DNA of 63,894 nucleotides from Trichomonas tenax (GCA_023091735.1 JALKBU010000191.1:1-63894), one strand, 5' to 3'; positions 21,821-31,670 are shown, numbered from the stretch's first letter. Numbers and translations: made by a program. Notes: generated from the letters alone by a model not told the origin.

Positions 21821-22453
21821 ATGTCGAAGAAAAATAAATTCAAACCATTCATTCCACGGCCCGAGCCATGTGATTTAGTTAATCAAAATCGATCTCCAAA
21901 TATATTAATCTCTCTATCCGAGCTTGAAAATTATAAAAATCAAATTTCTCGATTACAAAATGAAAATCAAGAACTCATAAAACAGAAGGAAAGCTTGAGC
22001 CAGAAAATAAAAAGTTTGGAACAACAAGTTCAGTATTTTTCCCAGCAAAATAATCAACTTCGTGAATATTTAAGTGGCGTTGAAAAAACAATCAGCAAGC
22101 CAAAGTCCAAAGTCTCAGATTATCAACATGAATTAAATGCATCACAAAGTCTCAAAGAAATAGTTGATCGAAATTCTGTTAAAATACAAAATTTAAAGAA
22201 CGAGAATATAAGCTTAACTGAGAAAGTAAATCAGATCGAAGAAGAAAATCAATTGTTACAAGAAAGGATTAAGAAATTGATGCAAGAAAATGGAGAAATC
22301 ATTCAGAGTAATAACAACCTCAATAAAAAGCTGCAAGAACTCCAAAAAGTCTCCGATGCAGAATTAATAGCAGAAAATACAAAACTTAAAGAATCTTTGA
22401 GAAATGTCATTCGTACCATTGAGGATATACGAAATGCAAAATGTATATTTTAA
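21821..22453 (+). CDS. Coiled-coil protein, unknown function
   Basis: Encodes 210 residues starting MSKKNKFKPFIPRPEP. After a basic, proline-containing head of about 30 residues the rest is a nearly continuous coiled coil rich in Gln, Asn, Glu and Lys (NQISRLQNENQELIKQKESL, EENQLLQERIKKLMQENG). It ends in an open helical segment and ATRN-free short tail (NAKCIF). No catalytic motif or known family was seen. It is divergently paired with another coiled-coil gene 93 bases away, which suggests co-expression, possibly as structural partners (inference). Confidence 0.7.
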   Translation: MSKKNKFKPFIPRPEPCDLVNQNRSPNILISLSELENYKNQISRLQNENQELIKQKESLSQKIKSLEQQVQYFSQQNNQLREYLSGVEKTISKPKSKVSDYQHELNASQSLKEIVDRNSVKIQNLKNENISLTEKVNQIEEENQLLQERIKKLMQENGEIIQSNNNLNKKLQELQKVSDAELIAENTKLKESLRNVIRTIEDIRNAKCIF

Positions 22454-23807
22454 AAAGCAGAAATCTTCTCCCTATCCAGCAGAATTTACTGTTTTCCATT
22501 TATTTCTTTGAAAGCTTTATTTGATCGCTTTTTTTCAATAATTAGAAATAATCCCCAAATTTATTAATAAATATAAGCTTGCGCAAAATACTTTCGGTTA
22601 GAGCAATTGAGAGAAAGCATAAAGCAGTATTCAATTATTTGCTTTGCTTTTCTGTTCGAAAAAATTAGAACCTTAAAAACCATTTTTACTTTTTGACGAT
22701 TTTTACGGCATTTTATGACATTCTAAAGCGACAAAATGCATCTATTATGCGTTTAATATCATACTGTCGTCTCAGATTTTGATTTTTCTTAAATCAGTGA
22801 GTAATGATATCCAAAAATCACCTTGTTTTGTCATGGTTTTCGCGCAGAAATGCTTTATTTTTGCGCGAAAAGGCCATTTTTAATAAAGCTTCGAAAAGCT
22901 AGTCAGAGCTTCTAAAACAGGGGTTGGTGAGTTTACAAAGCAAAGGGTGTGCTTTCGGTTTTAGCTTTCTCTCAATTCCTCTCAAATAACCGCAGCAAAA
23001 ACCGAAAGCATTTCTTTGGGTTCGGTTCTCGTAAATAACCTTTAAATCGATATTACCGCAGATATAGCATCTGCATTATCTGTATATCATTTTTACTCGT
23101 TAAAGAATGTTTTTTATTAGCTTTTCGAAAAATATTAAAAAGTGACAGCCATTGTTATAATTCATTGACTAAGTCACTTCGAGGCAGTCAATCATCAGAC
23201 TCCAGCAAGTAATGGTGTGACATCGCTGTTGAAATTTGATCCTAATTTCACATTTTTACAATCGATTTTTTCCAAAAGTATCATCAAAACTTTAAACCAA
23301 AATCTACAAGCTACCCTAGTGTTACCACAAAGAAGCATGCGAGCTAGATGTTATGTAATTCACTCATAAATTTCTGACTCTTTGCATCGATATTATTTGA
23401 AGCTGAAAAAATACATATGTTATGAATCACACGCTCCAGCACAATACTAGAACGAGCATATTTTCACTAACAATCTACGAAACATAATTTTTAATATTAT
23501 TCTAAAAAAAATATTAGATTTTTTACTAAATATTTTTAGTATGAATTATCATGAATTCATTATTTATAACTATACATCGCACTATTTACTACTTGCCAAA
23601 TATTTTGTTTACATGTAGTTTACTTGTCAAATATTTGGTTTACAACAAAATTATCAAAAAATATCAATAGCTATCGTTTTGGCAAAAATAGATAATTAGA
23701 ATATTTTAAATTTAGATATTTCATTATGTGTACTTTATATTATTTGATAAATAGTAATTTTGCCATGTAAAATAATATTTGACATTTGTAAAAAATCAGT
23801 GCCAAAA
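22454..23807. other. Intergenic region with a candidate inverted-repeat element
   Basis: A stretch of 1.35 kb without a gene. Its left half contains the 373-bp inverted-repeat element listed separately. The right half is very AT-rich and close to the HMG-box gene carries several TGACATGT-type motifs: TTTACATGTA at 23608, TTTACTTGTCAAAT at 23619, GCCATGTAAAA at 23762 and TTTGACATTTGTAAAA at about 23778. These probably form that gene's promoter. Confidence 0.5.
22605..22977. mobile_element. Candidate non-autonomous inverted-repeat element (MITE-like)
   Basis: A 14-bp perfect inverted repeat (AATTGAGAGAAAGC at 22605-22618, complement at 22964-22977) bounds 373 bases that look unlike their surroundings. 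Inside is a hairpin with perfect 10-bp arms, TTTTCGCGCA (22837-22846) and TGCGCGAAAA (22862-22871). No coding capacity is present, and I could not see a convincing target-site duplication, so assignment as a transposon derivative is tentative. Confidence 0.35.
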
Positions 23808-24224
23808 ATGAATGATTCAAATCTCCAAATGACTCCATATGCGATATTTTGCTATAAAAACAGAGAAAGCGTCATAGCCCAGAACCCGAGTCTTCCAATT
23901 ATCGAAGTAAATCGTAAACTCAGCGATATGTGGAATTTATTAAGTGAATCAGAGAGAATGCAATACGTTGATGCTGCTCAGGATACATCTAGACAGAAGA
24001 AGATGCAGCAACAATACACATATGGGCATGCTAACAATCAACTTAACGGCATTGATTCTAATTTAGTCCACACAACAGAATGGCCGACAGATCCTCACAA
24101 ATATTTGATATGGCTTGGTGCACAAGTTTTGCAGCAGTTTCCACAAGTCATTCAAGAAAATTCGGACACAGAGAATCTTATTTCACGAATTAGATACAAC
24201 GCAAACAAACTAGATACTTTGTAA
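23808..24224 (+). CDS. HMG-box protein
   Basis: Encodes 138 residues from the ATG at 23808. The frame continues upstream only from a TTG and across promoter-like sequence. Residues about 5-70 fit a single HMG box: MTPYAIFCYKNRESVIAQNPSLPIIEVNRKLSDMWNLLSESERMQY in short pieces matches the pattern P-x-AFxxF, NP, I-xxKLGxxWxxLsxxEk, Y. The C-terminal half is not part of the box and has a helical segment (WPTDPHKYLIWLGAQVL). HMG-box proteins bend DNA in chromatin or act as transcription factors. The box lacks the dense basic residues of canonical members, so DNA-binding strength is uncertain. Length fits the small HMG-box class. Confidence 0.8.
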   Translation: MNDSNLQMTPYAIFCYKNRESVIAQNPSLPIIEVNRKLSDMWNLLSESERMQYVDAAQDTSRQKKMQQQYTYGHANNQLNGIDSNLVHTTEWPTDPHKYLIWLGAQVLQQFPQVIQENSDTENLISRIRYNANKLDTL

Positions 24225-24643
24225 TTGAATTTCTGGAAATAATGAGTTGATTATTAAGTTTTAGGCCAATATATTTATATTTGACTGATTTTTATGCGTT
24301 TTATATGACATTTATAATTAAATTTGTAAGATATTGTTAGTAAATAGTTTATAACTAAAATCTCAAGACTATATAATATAAATATTAATTTTCGTTAAAT
24401 ATTGTTCTATTATTTCATGATATCTAAGATAAACAATGCATCATTTAATAGAAAAAATATGTCATATAATTCAGAGCTGCATAAGCCATTTAGATTTTTA
24501 AATAAAATCTTGATATTTTGATTTCATGGAAGAGTGGTCATAAATCATTTAATAAAATACAAGATGAGTATGGTTCATTGCATTAATAAGATATGAAAAG
24601 AAAAAATGAGTTATTTCGAATAAACCAAAAATAAGAAATGTTT
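24225..24643. other. Intergenic region between convergent genes
   Basis: AT-rich spacer of 419 bases between two 3' ends. It is expected to hold only cleavage and polyadenylation signals. I see no ORF or repeat. Confidence 0.55.
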
Positions 24644-26152
24644 TTATGGCATTTCTTCCTCACCCTTAATGAGCTTGATGAGGGCTCTGATGTGTCCTCG
24701 GTTCTTCATCTTAGAAATTCTTCTCTCGAGGTATGGAGCAAGTCTCAACTTCTGGAACTTCTCAACGCATCTCTGGTGCTTGCAAAGGTCTGTAGCGAGC
24801 TTGATAGCGGCAGAAAGGTTGTCGCCACCCTCCTGGATGAATGTGGAGACTGTCTCGCACATTGGGACAAACTCCTTTGTGAAGCAGATCTTGCAGAGTG
24901 TATCTGTGAAGAGAATAGCAGAGTAGTGAGAGTTATCTGTGCCGATTTCATCAGCATTGCCGAGGAATGCAGCAATGAAGCCTTCCTTGGACATCTTCTT
25001 GATAAGGTCTGGGTTAAGATCGACTCTGCGGATGATTGTGCAGATAAGTGAGTGGATGGACTCATCAGAAACTTCGTTAAGGTTGGAGAGGAAGTTGATG
25101 AATTCTGGCTTCCTGGCGATGACTGGGCGCATTGGGAGCTGCTTGAAGACGACGAGGAAGAGTCTGAGTGTGTGGATTGTTGTTGGAAGGTCAGCCTTGA
25201 GCCACTTTGGCTGATCAACGAGAGCCTGAGCAACCTTGACATCCTCGGCGAGTCTCATGAGAACGAAAGCGGCCTTCTCAGAGCGCTGGACTGTGTCCTC
25301 GATGCCCAACTCCTGAGCCTCCTGCTCTGTACGAGCGGCGATCTTGAGGAGAGCCTGGAGGAACTTCGGGTTAGCGATTTCCTCGAAGTTGAGTGGAGCA
25401 ACGAGAAGGAAGTCAAGAACCTTGTTCTCGAACTGTGGGAATCTCAAGTGAGCGCGAACTTCACGGAATGGAACGATAACATTCTGCTCAACAGAGACAA
25501 TGGAGGCAAGAGCGCTGTATGTAGCGTTGATAACGTCCTCATTCTCGGATTCGAGGTTCTGAGCAACGCAATCGAAGCAAGCTTTAGCACGGCCGCGGCG
25601 GAAACCACGGTACTCTGTAACGAGGTACGCGAGGAGCAAAACGTACTCTCTTGCGCACACATCGACAGAGAAACGGCGCTGACCCTGGATAAGATCGTCG
25701 AGAAGCGGCCAAGCATTCTGGAGGCCCTTGAAGTAGGTTGAGTAGATGGCGATGATGTGGAGAGCCTTTCTTGGCTGACGAACGATCATTCTTGAGAAGC
25801 CATCAGCGACATCCTGATCGAAAGCCTCTGGTGCGCGTGTGACGAGGACGTAGAGAACGTCGAGAACTTCGTCTGTGAGGTTCTTCTGGTTGTATGGGAG
25901 AGATGCGGCGAATTTTCCTTCAACGAAAACGTCACGTTTGATCTTAAATGAAATGAAACGAGTGATTGTGATGAGTGTGGATTTGCCAACTTGTTCTGAT
26001 ACTGTATCGGCGAAATGACCAATAACGATATGATAAAACCTGTTGATGTCAGCTGTGTTGTCACCAATCTCATTGAAAGCGTTGCTGAGCTCGCTGAGAT
26101 AATTCTCTGGATCATCAAGGTTGTTGAGATAGTTCCAGTTGACTTTGGACAT
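24644..26152 (-). CDS. Helical-repeat (ARM-like) protein, unknown function
   Basis: Encodes 502 residues starting MSKVNWNYLNNLDDPENYLSEL. The whole chain is alpha-helical with regularly spaced hydrophobic helices of about 40-residue periodicity (for example VINATYSALASIVSV, FVLMRLAEDVKVAQALV, IHSLICTIIRRVDLNPDL), as in ARM/HEAT solenoids. No catalytic domain was seen. Codon usage is much more GC-rich at third positions than most genes here and resembles that of Hsp70 and eS24, suggesting strong expression (inference). Long antisense ORFs opposite it (up to 229 codons) are by-products of that codon bias. Similar ARM-like proteins of unknown role are widespread in trichomonads. Confidence 0.85.
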   Translation of the reverse strand: MSKVNWNYLNNLDDPENYLSELSNAFNEIGDNTADINRFYHIVIGHFADTVSEQVGKSTLITITRFISFKIKRDVFVEGKFAASLPYNQKNLTDEVLDVLYVLVTRAPEAFDQDVADGFSRMIVRQPRKALHIIAIYSTYFKGLQNAWPLLDDLIQGQRRFSVDVCAREYVLLLAYLVTEYRGFRRGRAKACFDCVAQNLESENEDVINATYSALASIVSVEQNVIVPFREVRAHLRFPQFENKVLDFLLVAPLNFEEIANPKFLQALLKIAARTEQEAQELGIEDTVQRSEKAAFVLMRLAEDVKVAQALVDQPKWLKADLPTTIHTLRLFLVVFKQLPMRPVIARKPEFINFLSNLNEVSDESIHSLICTIIRRVDLNPDLIKKMSKEGFIAAFLGNADEIGTDNSHYSAILFTDTLCKICFTKEFVPMCETVSTFIQEGGDNLSAAIKLATDLCKHQRCVEKFQKLRLAPYLERRISKMKNRGHIRALIKLIKGEEEMP

Positions 26153-26602
26153 ATTTAATATTTATAATGTAAACAAGCGTTAAAAAGCCGTTTCCCTCAA
26201 TTTTATGCAGGGGGCAACACCAACATTTAGCAACAAAAATCCACTTTTTCCTCAACATTAAAGCATATTATCTTAATTATTCCACCAGATATCCATTCTA
26301 TTCCATGAAGCATATATGTTTTTATCACGTAAATTCTATGATATCACTCAGATGATACAAAAACGAATTCTTAATTTTTTAAATTTATGCGTCAAAAATC
26401 AATTTTACGTGACAATCCTCATAATTTTAACCTTATTTAGGCTTTATTCGAGATATTTACATGTCAATATTTGTCAAAATGTAGAATTGATTTTTTTTCC
26501 AAGATTGAATGAGAAAAAGCGAGCAAAATTCAAAAATTTCAGCATTTAATTATCAGTATAATGGAATTAATGATGATTACTGTAGTTCTCACAAGAATAT
26601 TC
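26153..26602. promoter_or_regulatory. Promoter region of the helical-repeat gene
   Basis: Spacer of 450 bases. Motifs present are TTTTACGTGACAA (26403), TTTTAACCTTATTTAGG (26425) and TTTACATGTCAATATTTGTCAAAAT (26456). All lie 250-330 bases upstream of the minus-strand start. The CATTATAAATATTAAAT directly before the ATG could hold the core promoter. Confidence 0.4.
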
Positions 26603-27586
26603 TTAGAATGCATCGTCAGAGCCTTCACCTGTTGGAAGGAGGTCGGCCTCATCACCAGAATCGGGGATTGCGATCTTTGGATCGAATGAATCCTGAATAT
26701 CGTTAATTATCTTCTTCTGGCTCTTATCGATGACCTTTGAGAATCTGATCTGATAGGCTTCGTTGTTACGTTTAACCTTATCGGCCTGCTTGGAGAGTTC
26801 CTTCTCGAAATAGTCGACATTTCTGTAGTGCTGGAAATACGTTTTGAATAATTCTCCAATTTCCTGCTCTAACAGCTCGTATTCCTCCATGTAAGCTGGA
26901 CGGATTGTCTGTACACTCATTAAGCGCTTTGATTGGCGCTCGTATTCGTGCTTTCTTTGCTTGATTTTTGTATTTAATGCGTCTTCGTCAGAATTGAGGC
27001 GATCTAATTCCTTAGTGAGCTGTTCAAGACGAGCAGCAGCACCATCGACAGATTCTAAGACTGATTTTTCGACTTCGTCGAGTGATGGAACCGTTGAAAG
27101 GATTTTTGTCCTTGTTTCGCGAATCTGGACCTCCTTGTCAAGTTGATCATAGAGCTCGACAGAGTGGCGAGGAACAGAAGAAGAGAGTTGCGAAATTTTT
27201 TGAGTATTTTGATTCTTTGGGAAAGATGTTGCTTTAGATTCTGCAAGTTTTGTGGAAGAAGAGATACCTCTGTAGATAGGGATCGCGACTTTCAGTAACT
27301 CTCTAACAGCAAATCTATCAGAAGCGTATAATTTTCTTGGATTAAGACGAATACCAGATTTAATTGCCATTTGTTGTACAATGCCTCTCACGAATTCAAC
27401 GCGGCCGTGTTCACTCGACAACTCCGCGAGAATGACGATTTCCGGGTCATATAGCGTCGCCAGCCAGTGAAGGAGGTTCGCCATCAGGCCGAAGTTCGGC
27501 GTGTCGAAGGAATCGATGCCTACTGGGTGCGGGTAGCCAAGGATTCGAACGATCTCTGTAAACTGTCTAAGTTCGCGATAAGTCAT
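26603..27586 (-). CDS. IFT38/CLUAP1 (clusterin-associated protein 1) intraflagellar transport protein
   Basis: Encodes 327 residues starting MTYRELRQFTEIVRILGYP, which closely follows the start of animal CLUAP1 (SFRDLRNFTEMMRALGYP). The following DTPNFGLMANLLHWLATLYDPE and IRLNPRKLYASDRFAVRELLKV match the family's N-terminal CH-like domain (about 1-115). Residues about 140-300 form coiled coil, and the tail is acidic and disordered (DSGDEADLLPTGEGSDD). IFT38 is a subunit of IFT-B that contacts kinesin-II and IFT20/54/57. It is needed to build flagella, as expected for a flagellated trichomonad. It is divergent from the MPDU1-like gene over 441 bases. Length is slightly shorter than the animal protein (about 410). 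Confidence 0.95.
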   Translation of the reverse strand: MTYRELRQFTEIVRILGYPHPVGIDSFDTPNFGLMANLLHWLATLYDPEIVILAELSSEHGRVEFVRGIVQQMAIKSGIRLNPRKLYASDRFAVRELLKVAIPIYRGISSSTKLAESKATSFPKNQNTQKISQLSSSVPRHSVELYDQLDKEVQIRETRTKILSTVPSLDEVEKSVLESVDGAAARLEQLTKELDRLNSDEDALNTKIKQRKHEYERQSKRLMSVQTIRPAYMEEYELLEQEIGELFKTYFQHYRNVDYFEKELSKQADKVKRNNEAYQIRFSKVIDKSQKKIINDIQDSFDPKIAIPDSGDEADLLPTGEGSDDAF

Positions 27587-28027
27587 TTATAAAGAACGTT
27601 TTTATTTTTTTCTCAACGAAAAAAATTTTATTGATTTTTATATAAGAAATGTGAAACAGACACTACACACGTTTGTATATTCGTACCCAAATAACTGCAG
27701 CATGTCTCCTTTTTGCTGTTTACATGTCAAAAAACGTTCATTTTTCCAATCTAAAAACAAGCACCAAAAAAAAGTACTTTTTCTCTAGCTTTCTACATGA
27801 ATTTAAATCTATAACTCATGTAATAGATTAATTAACTATAGTTAGATATATAACACTAAGTTTTTACAAATGTTTTTGCTTTTATATTTGATAAAAATCG
27901 TTTTAAATGGAGAAAAAGAAGTGGTGTTAATATTTTGCCATGTAAAAGTATTTTCGCCAATGTAATTTTATTTACATGTCTAAAAATATTTTTGTCAAGT
28001 AAATTATTTATTTGTCATAAAATATAA
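27587..28027. promoter_or_regulatory. Bidirectional promoter region, IFT38 and MPDU1-like genes
   Basis: Spacer of 441 bases between two divergent start codons. It carries several copies of the TGACATGT-type motif on both strands: TTTACATGTCAAAA (27719-27732), TTTTGCCATGTAAAA (27933-27947), TTTACATGTC (27971-27980) and TTTGTCAAGTAAA just beyond. This is the densest occurrence next to recognisable housekeeping genes. Confidence 0.5.
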
Positions 28028-28747
28028 ATGGAATTCATTGCGAGGCTTTGTTCTCCATTTGTAAACGATGAGTGCTGTAACACTCTCTTCGTTGACATGA
28101 ATTTCAAGAATAAAAAGTGTGTTTCGCTGTTTATCAGCAGAGGAATCGGTTTCGGATTGATTTGCTTTTCAGCGATCTTAAAACTGCCTCAACTCATCCA
28201 AATTCTTTATCACAAGAGTGGAAAAGGACTCAGTGAATCATCTTTGTTCATGGAAATTACTGCAAACGTTCTTGCTTTGTGTTATCATCGCCAAAAACAA
28301 TTTCCTTTCGCTACTTACGGCGAAACACTTCTAATTATGGCTCAAAATATCTTAATTGGATACTTTGTAACTCATTTCTCAGATAAATACAATCACACAA
28401 CGTGGAATTCGTTTATGTTGTTAACTTTCGCTTTAATCTTCAGCGTTGAGCACAGAATAATGAGCAATACCGTAATGAATGTGCTGTGGATGATCTGCTT
28501 GCCCCTTTCAATCGCATACAAAATTCCACAAATTTGGCATACTTACAGAGCTAAATGCAAAGGAGAGCTATCCACACTCAGCTGCTTCTTGACACTCATG
28601 GGATCATGCGGAAGAGTCTTTACAACAATTAGAGAGGTGAAAGATTGGTCTGTTTTGTTAATGTATGTGCTCAACGTTGTCCTCAACGGAACAATTTGGA
28701 TTCAGTGCTTGGTTCTTCCTAAGAAGGCTGAAAAGGCTAAGAATTAA
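28028..28747 (+). CDS. MPDU1-like PQ-loop membrane protein
   Basis: Encodes 239 residues with about seven hydrophobic segments. Two PQ-loop motifs are present: LKLPQLIQILYHKSGKGLS near 55-75 and KIPQIWHTYRAKCKGELS near 163-182. The phrases GIGFGLICFSAILKLPQ, FPFATYGETLLIMAQN and LMGSCGRVFTTIREV match mannose-P-dolichol utilization defect 1, not the lysosomal amino-acid carriers of the same fold. MPDU1 is an ER protein needed for use of dolichol-phosphate-mannose and -glucose in lipid-linked oligosaccharide and GPI synthesis. Recent work places it among dolichol-linked-sugar flippase candidates, so the exact reaction is unsettled. The C-terminus (PKKAEKAKN) is lysine-rich and close to a dilysine-type retrieval signal. 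Confidence 0.9.
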   Translation: MEFIARLCSPFVNDECCNTLFVDMNFKNKKCVSLFISRGIGFGLICFSAILKLPQLIQILYHKSGKGLSESSLFMEITANVLALCYHRQKQFPFATYGETLLIMAQNILIGYFVTHFSDKYNHTTWNSFMLLTFALIFSVEHRIMSNTVMNVLWMICLPLSIAYKIPQIWHTYRAKCKGELSTLSCFLTLMGSCGRVFTTIREVKDWSVLLMYVLNVVLNGTIWIQCLVLPKKAEKAKN

Positions 28748-29272
28748 GCAAAAAAACATTCATTTCGATCGAAATGTTTGTTTGTAAACCATATCTTTAT
28801 GTTAGATTCACTATATCCATTATGCACCATCATCTGCATAGATATTTTATTAAAATATGAAATATGATAAATTTAAATTTCATATTGGAACAGAAACAAA
28901 ATGAAGAATGAAATCCATTCTATCGTTTATCAGATTTCAATAAAGACCATAGTTATTAGAAAGAAAATATTTTTTCATTGAATGCTAAAATTGAATTTTA
29001 AGAATTCATAATAGAAGGGTACATTGACAATTAAGTTTTTCATTGATTCATTAAAGGTTTAAAGCTGTTTGAGCTAAATAATTTTTAAATCGAATAATAT
29101 CACAAATAAATTTTGCATTCTAAGATTTCATTAGAGAAAAATATATTTAATATCAAGTTTTCTATTGATTTTTTATGGATAAGTTGATGGATTCGTTATA
29201 TATAATCCTATATAAAGCACTTTTGGACACCGAGAAAAATCTGATATAATAACGTGTTCTGTAAAAATTTTA
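28748..29272. other. Intergenic region
   Basis: AT-rich spacer of 525 bases between two plus-strand genes. No ORF or clear repeat is present. The last 60 bases must hold the promoter of the coiled-coil gene and contain GATATAATAACG before the ATG. Confidence 0.5.
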
Positions 29273-30244
29273 ATGGACAACAGTGAAGAACTTGCGCCCG
29301 ATAATTTATTCTTAACGAGGCAAAACAGAAAGCCGACGACATTCGAGATCAAGTACTTAGAGAAATTCGGTCAAAAAGGCGACACAAGGATCGGATTACC
29401 TGGATTAAGTCCGGAATTAGTCGACAAACAAGCTGAAATGGAGCAGATTGACAAAGAACTCGAAGAGGCAAGACTGAAATTCGAGACTTGGAAGACGAAT
29501 CTTCAAGTTAAAAAGAAAGAAATCGAAGTTAAGAAAGAAAAACTCGCAGAACAAAAGAAACAACTCGATATGTTCACTGTTATCCATACAGCTGAACTCA
29601 AGAAATGCAGAGAACGCGAAAAATCAGAAAACCAACAAATCACGAAAATGGAAACTGAACTTGAGCATCTGACGATTAAAGAGAAAGAACTCAAGCTGCA
29701 GAACGAAAAACTCGTTGCTGAACTCCAAAAATTGCAACCATGTGCTGATTATTTGCAAAATGTTGTCACTAAATCAATTTTCACTTTCGATAACATCGAC
29801 GCCATTCTCAACAGATATTCAGTTCTTTCCGTCACTCGCGCTGAGTATTTAGAAAAATATCAAGAATTGTTGCAACAAATGGGAATCAAAGAGCGCGAAG
29901 CAGAGAAAAAGCTTCTCCATGAGAAGAACCTATTAATTGATGCAACAATGAAGTATAATGGCGGTTTAATGAATATCGAGCAAGCGAAGAAAAACAACGA
30001 ATATGAGAAAGCTAAAGCAATCAAAGCTGTTCAAAGAGTCGAAGAAAAGAATGTAGAGGTCGCTATGATTAAGACTTCCATCAACGCAATCTATCAACGC
30101 GCTTTAGAAAAGGCAATCGGACATAATGAAGCTGTGAAACAAACAGAAGGAATGTCTATCGAAGATATGAAGCTTCAATACATTCAAAACAGATTCACAG
30201 ATCTTCAATCTGTTATTGAAGAGTGGAAGAAGGAAGGACACTAA
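29273..30244 (+). CDS. CFAP73/CCDC42-like coiled-coil flagellar protein (DUF4200 type)
   Basis: Encodes 323 residues. The head carries the family-like LFLTRQNRKPTTFEIKYLEKF. A long coiled coil from about 60 to 260 includes FETWKTNLQVKKKEIEVKKEKL and DNIDAILNRYSVLSVTRAEYL, the landmarks of the DUF4200 domain in CCDC42, CFAP73/MIA2 and CFAP100. These are axonemal proteins; CFAP73 and CFAP100 form the modifier-of-inner-arms complex that tunes inner dynein arm I1. The family is convincing but which member it is cannot be settled by eye. It lies two genes from IFT38, so the block has two flagellar genes, though clustering may be coincidental. Confidence 0.85.
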   Translation: MDNSEELAPDNLFLTRQNRKPTTFEIKYLEKFGQKGDTRIGLPGLSPELVDKQAEMEQIDKELEEARLKFETWKTNLQVKKKEIEVKKEKLAEQKKQLDMFTVIHTAELKKCREREKSENQQITKMETELEHLTIKEKELKLQNEKLVAELQKLQPCADYLQNVVTKSIFTFDNIDAILNRYSVLSVTRAEYLEKYQELLQQMGIKEREAEKKLLHEKNLLIDATMKYNGGLMNIEQAKKNNEYEKAKAIKAVQRVEEKNVEVAMIKTSINAIYQRALEKAIGHNEAVKQTEGMSIEDMKLQYIQNRFTDLQSVIEEWKKEGH

Positions 30245-30636
30245 TTTTCACTATTATTTTAATTGTTTTGTTTTAATAAATTGTTGATATTATATTTTTT
30301 CATTCATATTTAAAATTTATAATTTACACCACATTAAGCACATCTTTCTCAGTAATTACAAGGACTTTAAAAGGCCAATATCAAAAAATATATTTATCAA
30401 ATTATATATTTCTTTAAATATTAAATGAAAACATATTAAGCTACTATAGTTTTAATATAACACTTTGGAATCAAGATACAATTTGAAGTTTGGAAATAGG
30501 AAAAAAAATGTGTTTGATCTATTTTCATGATAGTATTTATTAACACCTTTATGAATTTCGAATACTAACAAGATATTTAACAGTATATATGAAGAGATAT
30601 TAAATTTCCAACGTATTAATAAATTATTTTTTTCGA
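30245..30636. other. Intergenic region between convergent genes
   Basis: AT-rich spacer of 392 bases between two 3' ends. A low-complexity minus-strand ORF of 65 codons is not considered real. No repeat was seen. Confidence 0.55.
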
Positions 30637-31218
30637 TTAGCAATTGCATCCTTGTTGTGTCTGTTGAATAGGTTTTGGTTCCGGTGCCAAATTTATAACT
30701 TGAGGTATTTTTGTTGTGTCTGGAGCCAATTCAGAGATCAACTTAAACAATCTGGACACGTTTTGTCCTGTTTTAGCTGATGTCTCTATTGTCGTCATCT
30801 GTCTTGGTTTCGCAAAATCAGCAACTTGAGAATGCTGAACACGACTCTCTAAATCGTTCTTATTGCCGACTAACACGCAATTTGTTTCATTTCCTCTCTC
30901 ATTACAGACAGTTTCATACCATTCCATCGCTTCTTCGAAAGATGATTCTGAAGAGACGTCATAAACGATTACAGCGACCGAAGAATCGCGAATATACGAC
31001 GGCATCAGTGACTTGAACCTCTCCTGGCCGGCTGTATCCCATATTTGGAGAGTTACTGTTCTTCCTTGAACTTGGACCGGTTTCGTGAAGAAATCGACGC
31101 CGATTGTCGTGTTGTACTCCTTGATGAACTCGTCGTTCATCAGTCTGTTCAGGAGAGAAGTTTTGCCGACACCAGCAGAGCCCAAAAACACAACCTTGCA
31201 CTTCGATGACATTGACAA
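30637..31218 (-). CDS. Rab6-like small GTPase
   Basis: Encodes 193 residues with all G motifs: G1 GSAGVGKTS, switch I TTIGVDF, G3 WDTAGQERF, G4 GNKNDL and G5 ETSAK. The stretch SLMPSYIRDSSVAVIVYDVSS is typical of the Rab6/Rab41/Ypt6 group (SLIPSYIRDSTVAVVVYDI). The C-terminus is GCNC, a CxC double geranylgeranylation signal. Rab6 acts in Golgi and endosome-to-Golgi transport. Catalytic Gln in AGQE is present, so GTP hydrolysis should be normal. Upstream are TTTGCCAAGTAAAA and TTTTGACAAACACC, variants of the recurring promoter motif, within 60 bases of the start. Confidence 0.96.
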   Translation of the reverse strand: MSMSSKCKVVFLGSAGVGKTSLLNRLMNDEFIKEYNTTIGVDFFTKPVQVQGRTVTLQIWDTAGQERFKSLMPSYIRDSSVAVIVYDVSSESSFEEAMEWYETVCNERGNETNCVLVGNKNDLESRVQHSQVADFAKPRQMTTIETSAKTGQNVSRLFKLISELAPDTTKIPQVINLAPEPKPIQQTQQGCNC

Positions 31219-31670
31219 AAATAAACTTTTATCGTCCGGTGTTTGTCAAAATTTTGATTTTACTTGGCAAATTTAAAATGTTTCTTCTATAGTTTTCTCA
31301 TTTATTTCAACTATATCATCCATTTTCAACAATATGAAATCACTACATTTTTTACAGAAAATTGTTCCTCTAAGTTGTTCTTTATTATTCCAATGATATT
31401 AACAAAATTTGAATATTTCACAGAGAAGAATTAAAGATTGTACCTTATGCACAAGAAATTTCTGTTATCGCGATACAATGCAGTAATGTTTTGAAGGATA
31501 AGATCTAGATTATGGATAAATAATATCTTAAATTTCATGATTTGAAGAATAGTTTATTCATTGTTTGGCAAACAGCCAATATCTTCCTTAAGTATGATTC
31601 ATTTCATTTTATAGAAAGAAGGTTAAGAAAAAGAGATAAATTTGTTATTCAGAACAGAAAGAAACTCTAT
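31219..31670. other. Intergenic region, Rab promoter to Hsp70 3' end
   Basis: AT-rich spacer of 452 bases. The left end contains the Rab promoter, with CGGACGATAAA and two TTTGNCA elements; GACGATA resembles the Myb-recognition element known from Trichomonas promoters. The rest shows no feature. Confidence 0.45.

Noticed and set aside
25052..25741. 229-codon plus-strand ORF
   Set aside because: Lies antisense to the helical-repeat gene, whose C/G-ending codons suppress stops on the other strand. No domain is recognisable in it.
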